64,000 nt of DNA, from positions 1-64,000 of the forward strand of contig NZ_SSMQ01000004.1 of NCBI RefSeq assembly GCF_005144585.1, in the 5' to 3' direction. Source of the stretch: Polyangium fumosum. Its GTDB lineage: Bacteria > Myxococcota_A > Polyangia > Polyangiales > Polyangiaceae. Under the pieces are notes generated by a model. It was not told the DNA's origin and made no database searches. It worked only from the letters and a program-made list of their open reading frames with translations. Shown one piece after another: positions 57,643-64,000 of this stretch (its first letter is position 1; every line of letters starts with the position of its first letter). The position numbers and the translations under genes are program-made.

Positions 57643-60150
57643 GTGCGCAGTCCTGTGCTTGACCTGAAAATCCGCCGAGGGCGATGGGCTTCTGTTCTCG
57701 GGCTCTTGCTAGCGGGGGGTGCGCTCGGCGTCGCCTGCACGCCGGACTCCGCCATCGATCGGCCGACGACCGCCTCCAGCAGCGGCACGGGCGGCGCGGG
57801 CGGTGATGCTGGCGCGGGGGGGGATGCGGGCGCCTCCTCCAGCATGAGCTCGTCGAGCAGCCCGTCTTCGGCCTCGTCCAGCGGGAGCGGCGGCGCAGGC
57901 GGCGTCGGTGGCGCCGGCGGCCAGGGTGGCGCAGGTGCCGCAGGCGGCGCCGGTGGTTCCGGCGGCGTGGGCGGAAACCCCGTGAGCAACTGCCCGCCCG
58001 ACGCGGACTTCGACGGCATCTCCGACGACGTCGAGGGCAAGGATCAAGGCGTCGACACGGACGGCGACGGCACGCCCGACTACCTCGACACGGACAGCGA
58101 CAACGACTCACTCCCCGACGCGTTCGAAGGCCAGACGGCCACGGTCGGCTGCGCGCACCCGCAAAACTCCGACGGCACCGGGCCGCCCGACTTCCGCGAC
58201 ACGGACAGCGACGACAACGGCCTGCCCGACGCGCTCGAGGTCTACCCCGACCAGACGCCCTACGACCCGCAGAAGCCCGGGCCCAACCCCGCGGACACCG
58301 ACGGCGACGGCATCCCCGACTACGCCGATCCCGACAACGACGACGACTCGTTGCCGGACACCGTCGAGCTCACGATGGGCGTCGCCGTCAACACGGACGG
58401 CGACGCGCTCCCCGATCTGTGTGACGCCGACAGCGACAACGACACGCTCGGCGACGCGTTCGAAGGGTTCGCCGATCCCGACGGCGACGGCGTGCCGGCG
58501 TTCCGCGACGCCGACAGCGACAACGACGGGCTCTCCGATTTCTGCGAGGCCGGACCGCTGCACATGGTCGCGGATCCGCCGCCCGACGCCGACAACGACG
58601 GCAAGTACGACTTCCTCGATCTCGACGCCGACGCCGACGGCATCCTCGACAAAGACGAAGACGTCAATCTCAACTGCTTCCTCGACACGCTCGAGACCGA
58701 TCGCACGAAGGCCGACACGGACGGCGACGGCACCTCCGATCTCATCGAACGCGAGCTCGGCTCGAACCCGCGAGATCCCTTCGTCACGCCCGGCACGCTC
58801 GGCAAGTTCTACTTCGTGTTGCCCTACCTCGGCGCGCCCTCGCCGGCCGAGAACATCGTTCCGCTTCGTACGAACTTGAACCAGGGCGACGTCGCCTTCC
58901 TCGTCGACACGACCGCGACGATGAGCGGCGAGATCCAGAACCTCAAGAGCAACCTCAGCGCGATCATCACCAAGCTGAAGGCGTCGATCCCCGATCTCGC
59001 CGTCGGCATCGCTGGCTTCGACGACTTCCCGACGGGCACGTACGGCACCCCGGGCGTCGACCAACCGTTCTACGTCGCGGGCAGCACGGGTTATGTGAGC
59101 ACCGTCCTCGCGGACAACCTCGCCGCCGTCCTCTCGCTCAACGTGCACGACGGCGGCGACAACCCCGAGTCGCACATCGCCGCGATGCAACGCGCACTCA
59201 CGGACGCCTTCCTGCTGTGGCCCGGCGGTCAGCTCACGCCGGCGGGCGCGCCCGCCGGCCGTTATGGAACGCTTCGCTTCCGCGACGGCGCGCTGCCGAT
59301 CCTCGTGCCGATCACCGACGCTCCGTTCCACAACGGCCGGCGCGCCCTCAACGCGGCCAGCCTCCACGACGCCTACGACTTCAACGGCCAGGCCCCCTTC
59401 CCCACGCCCACGGTCGACACGCTCATCACCGCGATGAAGCAGCGCGGCGCGCGGCTCATCGGCATCTCCTCGTCGAACGGCGTCCGCGCGGGCGGTGATC
59501 CGTACGAGGATCTCGCGTACATCGCCGATCAGACGAGCTCGCTCGTCCCGCCCTCCGCGTTCGGCGGCATGCAGTGCGGCACGGGCCCGAACGGCGCGTT
59601 CCTCGTCCCCGACGGGCCCGCGACCTCGGACAACCCCGGCGGCACCTGCCGCCTCATCTTCGACATCAGCACCGACGGCACCGGGCTCAACGACGTCACG
59701 CTCGACAACGGCATCAAGGCTCTCCTCAAGTCGATCCGCTTCGACATCCGCTCCCTCGCCACCGCGAGCCTCGCCGATCCCATCGACGCGGTGGACACGT
59801 TCGTCGCGCAGATCTCGGTCAACGCGTCGGGCGGCGAGGACGCAGCCGAGCCGGGCGTCCCGTGCTTCTCGCTGAACGCCGTCCAGCAGCTCAAGGACAT
59901 CTGGTCGGGCGCGAAGGGCCTCGTCAAGGCGCAGGACGGCGTGAACGAGACCGCCCTCGCGATCGTTCCTGGTCAGAAGATCTGCTTCAAGATCGTGCCC
60001 ACCCCGAACACGACGATCCCGCAAAACCAGACCGCGCAGATCTTCAAGGCCACGCTCACGATCAAGGCACAGAACGGCATCGCGCCCTCGGAGCTGCTGC
60101 TCGGCGCGCCCAAGGAGATCCTCTTCCTCGTCCCGCCCGCGCCGCAGTGA
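57643..60150 (+). CDS. Thrombospondin-3-repeat / VWA-like surface lipoprotein
   Basis: About 835 residues from the GTG at 57643 (AAGGAT upstream). The signal peptide ends ALGVAC, a lipobox. A Ser/Gly tether is followed by about 12 calcium-type repeats (DTDGDGTPDYLDTDSDND, DADNDGKYDFLDLDADADG), the thrombospondin type 3 pattern. Next, starting near residue 420, comes a von Willebrand A-like domain with the metal-site signature DTTATMSG (Asp422), ending near 730, then a beta domain. Such proteins bind Ca2+ and act in adhesion or matrix contact (family knowledge). The repeats begin right after the tether, so the VWA head sits at the end of a stiff stalk. Confidence 0.9.
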   Translation: MRSPVLDLKIRRGRWASVLGLLLAGGALGVACTPDSAIDRPTTASSSGTGGAGGDAGAGGDAGASSSMSSSSSPSSASSSGSGGAGGVGGAGGQGGAGAAGGAGGSGGVGGNPVSNCPPDADFDGISDDVEGKDQGVDTDGDGTPDYLDTDSDNDSLPDAFEGQTATVGCAHPQNSDGTGPPDFRDTDSDDNGLPDALEVYPDQTPYDPQKPGPNPADTDGDGIPDYADPDNDDDSLPDTVELTMGVAVNTDGDALPDLCDADSDNDTLGDAFEGFADPDGDGVPAFRDADSDNDGLSDFCEAGPLHMVADPPPDADNDGKYDFLDLDADADGILDKDEDVNLNCFLDTLETDRTKADTDGDGTSDLIERELGSNPRDPFVTPGTLGKFYFVLPYLGAPSPAENIVPLRTNLNQGDVAFLVDTTATMSGEIQNLKSNLSAIITKLKASIPDLAVGIAGFDDFPTGTYGTPGVDQPFYVAGSTGYVSTVLADNLAAVLSLNVHDGGDNPESHIAAMQRALTDAFLLWPGGQLTPAGAPAGRYGTLRFRDGALPILVPITDAPFHNGRRALNAASLHDAYDFNGQAPFPTPTVDTLITAMKQRGARLIGISSSNGVRAGGDPYEDLAYIADQTSSLVPPSAFGGMQCGTGPNGAFLVPDGPATSDNPGGTCRLIFDISTDGTGLNDVTLDNGIKALLKSIRFDIRSLATASLADPIDAVDTFVAQISVNASGGEDAAEPGVPCFSLNAVQQLKDIWSGAKGLVKAQDGVNETALAIVPGQKICFKIVPTPNTTIPQNQTAQIFKATLTIKAQNGIAPSELLLGAPKEILFLVPPAPQ

Positions 60151-60153
60151 CGC

Positions 60154-61338
60154 TCACCAGGTGGGCTCCTTCTTGCCCTTGCGCTTCTTCTTGCGCTCCT
60201 TGTTGCTGATCCCGATCTTCCCCCACTCGTACGACACGCGCCGGCGGAACGCGCCGTTGTCGTCGCCCCCGTAGACGAAGAGCTCGCGCGGCGTCTCCGT
60301 CTCGCCCACCGTCGGCTGCCAGAGCTCCGTCGGCACGAAGGCCATCGAGACCGGCGCGTCGAAGCGCATGCGCGCCACGACGACCCCGCATCGCGCGTGC
60401 CCTGCGGCCTTCGCGCAGCCGCCGCCGAGCACGAGCTCCTCGTTGCCGAGGGGATGCCACGTCCAGATCCGTTCGACCTCGAACGGATGATCGGCCTTCC
60501 GCTTCTTCACCACCTCGCGGATCTCCTCCGGCACGAGCGGCGCGAGCGCGCGCGCGAGCTCGGCCTTCGTGTCCGCGGGGTGGAATGTGAGCGCCGCGCC
60601 TCGGCTCACGTTGAGCACCACCTCGAAGCTGTTGGGCTCCCCCGCGCAGCAGCGGAAGCCCACGTCGGCGCGGCGCAGATCGGACCGTACGCCGCGGCCG
60701 TTCGCGCATCGGCCCACGAGCTCGCCCTGCGGCGCGTTTCCTCCGCGCGTGGTCCCGAGGTTCGTCTTGCTCCCGTCGCGCCGCCACTGGCTCGACGTCC
60801 ACTGCCACACGCCGCCGTGCAGATCGTGGACGCCGAACGCGCTCTTGCACCCCGCGTTCACGCCGTTCGGCACGAGGTTCCGCATCGAGCCCGTCATGCA
60901 CGTCGCCGGCTTGTACGTATCGCCGTACGGGTACGCCGCGTTCTGCGGCCCCTTGCACGCGCGCTCCCACTCGAGCTCCGTGCAGAGCCGCTTCTGCTGA
61001 CCCTCGCAGAGCTCGGCCGCCTCGGCCTGCGACACGTTCGTCGTGGGGATCGCGCCGGGCTCGTTCGGGTACGGGAACAGATCGATGTAGAAGCCGCTCA
61101 TCACGACTTGCTCGCCCGCCATCTCCTCGTCGGGGACACGCGGCAGCTTCTCGGGCGGCGTGCCCGCGATGAGCGATCCGGGCGGGATCCAGGCCATGCC
61201 CGGCCGCGGCTCGGGCTCTCGATCCGCCGTCACCCACGGCGGATCGGCCTCTTCCCCTGCGTCGGTCGGCTCGGGCGCGAGCCGCTTGCCTTCACAGCCG
61301 ATCGCGAACAGGGCCGCGGCGACGAGGGCCCTCTTCAC
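60154..61338 (-). CDS. FGE-fold (SUMF1-like) lipoprotein 4
   Basis: 394 residues from a GTG at 61338 overlapping the regulator stop (GTGA). The lipobox is ALFAIGCEG. An FGE-like domain follows: [66 protein letters not shown], ending GFRCC. The usual catalytic-Cys segment is not recognisable here ([11 protein letters not shown]). About 150 extra residues after GFRCC form another domain ([38 protein letters not shown]), absent in the other three copies. Translational coupling to an NtrC-type regulator is unusual for a lipoprotein. Confidence 0.86.
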   Translation of the reverse strand: MKRALVAAALFAIGCEGKRLAPEPTDAGEEADPPWVTADREPEPRPGMAWIPPGSLIAGTPPEKLPRVPDEEMAGEQVVMSGFYIDLFPYPNEPGAIPTTNVSQAEAAELCEGQQKRLCTELEWERACKGPQNAAYPYGDTYKPATCMTGSMRNLVPNGVNAGCKSAFGVHDLHGGVWQWTSSQWRRDGSKTNLGTTRGGNAPQGELVGRCANGRGVRSDLRRADVGFRCCAGEPNSFEVVLNVSRGAALTFHPADTKAELARALAPLVPEEIREVVKKRKADHPFEVERIWTWHPLGNEELVLGGGCAKAAGHARCGVVVARMRFDAPVSMAFVPTELWQPTVGETETPRELFVYGGDDNGAFRRRVSYEWGKIGISNKERKKKRKGKKEPTW

Positions 61339-62825
61339 GTCGGCTCGTGCTCGCGCTCCCGGAGCCCGAGCTCCTTCATCTTGAGCTGCAGGCCCTTGCG
61401 CGAGATCTTGAGCAGCCGCGCCGCGTGCGTCACGTTGCCCTGCGTCTGCTTGAGCGCGTGCACGATCAAGTCTCGTTCGAGCTTGCTCATCGCGGCCTTG
61501 ACCTGCTCCTTCAGGCCGTCGGCGATCGACGCCGACTCGCCTTGTTGCGGATCGGGCGACGACGGCGACGGCGGCCGCGCGCCTTCCGCGGAGGCGGGCG
61601 CGCTCGCGGCTACGGAGGACGACGGCCCCGCGTTCGATCGCACCTCCTCCGAGAGATCTTCGAGCCGGATGCGAGCGCCGTCCGCGAACAGCACCGCGCG
61701 CTCGATCACGTTCTCGAGCTCGCGGATGTTCCCAGGCCAGCCGTAGGACGCGAGCCGCTCGAGCGCGTCCGGCTCGACGCCCTCGATGCTCTTGCGCAGC
61801 CGCGCGTTGAACTTCGCGATGAAGTACGACACGAGCGGCGGGATGTCGGTCCGGCGCTCGCGCAGCGCGGGCAGCGCGATGGACACCACGTTGAGCCGGT
61901 AGAACAGATCCTCGCGGAACGACCCCGCGCCGATCTCGCGCTTCAGATCGCGGTTCGTCGCAGCCACGAGCCGCACGTCGACGCGGATCGTCTTGATGCC
62001 GCCCACGCGCTCGAACTCGCTCTCCTGGAGCACGCGCAGGAGCTTCACCTGCATCTCGTTCGGGATCTCGCCGATCTCATCGAGGAAGAGCGTCCCGCCC
62101 GAGGCGAGCTCGAAGCGCCCTGGCTTCGACGCGACCGCGCCCGTGAACGCGCCTCGCTCGTAGCCGAAGAGCTCCGACTCCATCAGGTCCTTCGGGATCG
62201 CGGCGCAGTTCACCTTGATGAAGGGCCGATCGCGCCGGCCCGAATTCTCGTGCAGCGCCCGCGCCACGAGCTCCTTGCCCGTCCCGCTCTCGCCCGTGAT
62301 GAGCACCGTCGTGGGCGTGTCCGAGACACGCTCGATGATCGCGTAGAGGTCGTGGATCGGCTGGCTCTCGCCGATGATGCCGAAGCGCGCGGAGCCCTCG
62401 CGCGGGGACGCGGACACGGCGACGTCGCGCGACGCGTCGGCGCTCGCGAGGTCGCGCGTCCGCAGCGCCTTGCGCACCACGAGGCGCACCTCGTGCTGAT
62501 CGAAGGGCTTCGTGATGTAGTCGAAGGCGCCGGTCTTCAGGGCCTCGACGGCGTTGTCGACCGTCCCGTGCGCCGTCAACATGACCACGGGGCGCGTCGG
62601 ATCGTCCCGCATGGCGGCGCGGAGCAGATCCATCCCGTCCACCTTGGGCATCCGGAGATCGGTGATCACGAGGTCGATGTGGTGCTCTTTGAGGAAAGCG
62701 AGGGCTTCCTCGCCGTCCTCGGCGGTGTGCACCTCGTAGCCGTCCCGGCCGAGCTGCGCGCTGAGCACGCGGCGCAGGTTGGCCTCGTCGTCCACGACCA
62801 GGATCTGCTTCTTTTCAGGTAGCAC
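61335..62825 (-). CDS. NtrC-family sigma-54-dependent response regulator
   Basis: 496 residues. Receiver domain 1-125: acidic pair Asp12/Asp13, phosphoacceptor Asp56 in LVITDLRMP, and a conserved KPF. The AAA+ domain carries GESGTGKE (Walker A) and GAFTGA (contact with sigma-54), plus [13 protein letters not shown] (Walker B). The C-terminal helix-turn-helix is [20 protein letters not shown]. All three functional parts are intact, so it should activate sigma-54 promoters on phosphorylation. The cognate histidine kinase is not in the window. The stop overlaps the start of the FGE-fold lipoprotein gene. Confidence 0.95.
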   Translation of the reverse strand: MLPEKKQILVVDDEANLRRVLSAQLGRDGYEVHTAEDGEEALAFLKEHHIDLVITDLRMPKVDGMDLLRAAMRDDPTRPVVMLTAHGTVDNAVEALKTGAFDYITKPFDQHEVRLVVRKALRTRDLASADASRDVAVSASPREGSARFGIIGESQPIHDLYAIIERVSDTPTTVLITGESGTGKELVARALHENSGRRDRPFIKVNCAAIPKDLMESELFGYERGAFTGAVASKPGRFELASGGTLFLDEIGEIPNEMQVKLLRVLQESEFERVGGIKTIRVDVRLVAATNRDLKREIGAGSFREDLFYRLNVVSIALPALRERRTDIPPLVSYFIAKFNARLRKSIEGVEPDALERLASYGWPGNIRELENVIERAVLFADGARIRLEDLSEEVRSNAGPSSSVAASAPASAEGARPPSPSSPDPQQGESASIADGLKEQVKAAMSKLERDLIVHALKQTQGNVTHAARLLKISRKGLQLKMKELGLREREHEPT

Positions 62826-63034
62826 GCGGCGAGGTTACCAGAGCCCGGGGCCCGGGGGGACCAGCGGCAGGGCCCCGGGATCGGACGGGCCGGGACCCGG
62901 ACGTTGGCTGGGGGTCGGGGGGGGCCAGGACGGGGAAAGAAGCGGGATCGCCGGCATCTTGCTCACCGTGTGCGCGCTTTTTTTCGCGGACGGCAGCACA
63001 TGCCATTATGCTCGGTACGAAGGACGAATACCGC

Positions 63035-63979
63035 ATGTGGGGAACGCGCGCGCAGGGGGTATCTCTGGTCGGGCTTGTCGTCGGGGTGACCCTGGCGACG
63101 GGCATGGCCATGGCCGATGGCTCGCAGAACCCGTTCGCCGGCAAGTGCAACCGAACGGCGACGGATGAGGATGTCGAAGGCGCCAAGGGCGCCCACAAGG
63201 CCGCACGGCAGTTTTACGAGCGTGGTGAGTACGCTCGGGCGATCCAGTACTGGCGCGATGTCTTCAACCTCGACTGCAACGCGGTCGGCACGCTGCTGAA
63301 CATCGCCAACGCATACGAGAAGCTCGGCGATCGGCAGAACGCGATCTTCGCGCTGGAGGCGTACCTCGAACGCGCGCCGGACGCGCCGGACGCGTCGAAG
63401 ATCCAGACGCGCGTGAAGAACCTGAAGGACCTGCAACAGAGCCAGGTGCCGACGGCCTCCGCATCGGCGACGGTCTCTGCGCCGCCCACGAGCTCGGCAA
63501 TCCGCCCCGAGCTCCCGCCGCCTCCCCCCGTCAAACCCTTCGGCATCGCGCCGTGGATCACGGTCGGCGTCGGCGGCGCGGCGCTCATCGCGGGCGCGAT
63601 CCTCTTGCCGATCGGCCTCGGCAACGTGTCGGGCGTGCAGAAGGGCAAGGACAACGTCGGGGACCCGTCGGGGTGCTTCCGGGTGAGCGACCCCGCGACC
63701 GCGACGAACCCGCTCGCGCCGGGCCAGGTCCTGACCTCGGGCGGCCAGTGGTTCTGTTACGACAAGGCTTCGTACGACCAGGCCGTCCTCGGACAGACGC
63801 AGACCCTCGTCGGCAAGATCGCGCTCGGCGTCGGCGGCGCGGCCGTCGCGGGCGGCCTCGTGTGGGAGCTGCTCTTCAACAAGCCCGTGCCGCAGGACGA
63901 GCAGAAGTCGGGCCGCGTGCACGTCACGCCGAGCGTTGGTCCCGGCATGAGCGGCGTCCTCGTCCACGGTTCGTTCTAA
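63035..63979 (+). CDS. TPR-containing exported protein with C-terminal membrane segments
   Basis: 314 residues from the ATG at 63035 with AAGGACG upstream; an ATG at 63008 would add nine residues and lacks a ribosome site. The signal peptide is GVSLVGLVVGVTLATGMAMA. TPR-like helices (AARQFYERGEYARAIQYW, LLNIANAYEKLGDRQNAI) are followed by a Pro/Ala linker, then two hydrophobic segments (GVGGAALIAGAILLPIGLG and GVGGAAVAGGLVWELLF). Same plan as the gene at 27885 and probably of the same family. Role in the envelope inferred. Stop TAA 21 bp from the right edge. Confidence 0.85.
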   Translation: MWGTRAQGVSLVGLVVGVTLATGMAMADGSQNPFAGKCNRTATDEDVEGAKGAHKAARQFYERGEYARAIQYWRDVFNLDCNAVGTLLNIANAYEKLGDRQNAIFALEAYLERAPDAPDASKIQTRVKNLKDLQQSQVPTASASATVSAPPTSSAIRPELPPPPPVKPFGIAPWITVGVGGAALIAGAILLPIGLGNVSGVQKGKDNVGDPSGCFRVSDPATATNPLAPGQVLTSGGQWFCYDKASYDQAVLGQTQTLVGKIALGVGGAAVAGGLVWELLFNKPVPQDEQKSGRVHVTPSVGPGMSGVLVHGSF

Positions 63980-64000
63980 CGAACCGCTTGGCCCTCAAAC

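Overview
This 64 kb window is very GC-rich and densely coded, and it reads as chromosomal DNA of a myxobacterium, probably of the Polyangium/Sorangium type. The gene content supports this: several eukaryote-like Ser/Thr kinases, many secreted lipoproteins with Ser/Gly-rich tethers, a matrixin-like protease with a MYXO-CTERM-type tail, an Oar-like TonB-dependent receptor, a C-factor (CsgA)-family dehydrogenase and an NtrC-type regulator. I see no tRNA, rRNA, CRISPR array, insertion sequence, integrase or phage genes, so this looks like resident rather than recently acquired DNA. All identifications come from reading motifs; no database search was run.

Layout. 1-6773 (+): a cell-surface block with a 5'-truncated repeat/lamin-tail protein, three FGE-fold lipoproteins and a duplicated beta-domain lipoprotein. 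6801-7490 (+): a CsgA-like dehydrogenase. 7491-13637 (-): a large exported protein, a trypsin-like protease, a GH1-family lipoprotein lacking its nucleophile, and a pteridine-reductase-like SDR. 13794 (+): an FKBP isomerase. 14139-22288 (-): two giant multidomain kinases with a small gene between them. 22568-29221 (+): a probable six-gene operon of envelope proteins around another kinase. 29518-32060 (-): tonB-exbB-exbD-exbD ending in a clear terminator, divergent from an Oar-like receptor and its lipoprotein partner (32483-36687, +).

36785-46278 holds mostly secreted or membrane proteins: a thioredoxin-fold/TPR lipoprotein, a matrixin-like protease and partner, and Gly-rich and PATAN-like proteins. 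A row of four hairpins lies between two convergent genes here. 46282-51666 (-) encodes a double-length UvrA, divergent from smpB (51880, +). 52865 (+) encodes a DUF362 protein. 54366-57602 (-) is an ABC-transporter-like operon whose ATPase has lost key catalytic residues, ending in a YceI-like gene. 57643-60150 (+) is a thrombospondin-3/VWA lipoprotein. 60154-62825 (-) is an NtrC-type regulator coupled to a fourth FGE-fold lipoprotein, and 63035-63979 (+) is a TPR/membrane protein.

The common theme is the envelope: surface lipoproteins, a TonB-driven outer-membrane transport module, and kinase signalling able to sense or regulate it. The most unusual items are the kinase-FHA-GGDEF-like-HEPN-like fusion, the pseudo-ABC operon, the pseudo-GH1 lipoprotein, the recurring FGE-fold lipoproteins without the catalytic cysteine pair, and the four-hairpin array.
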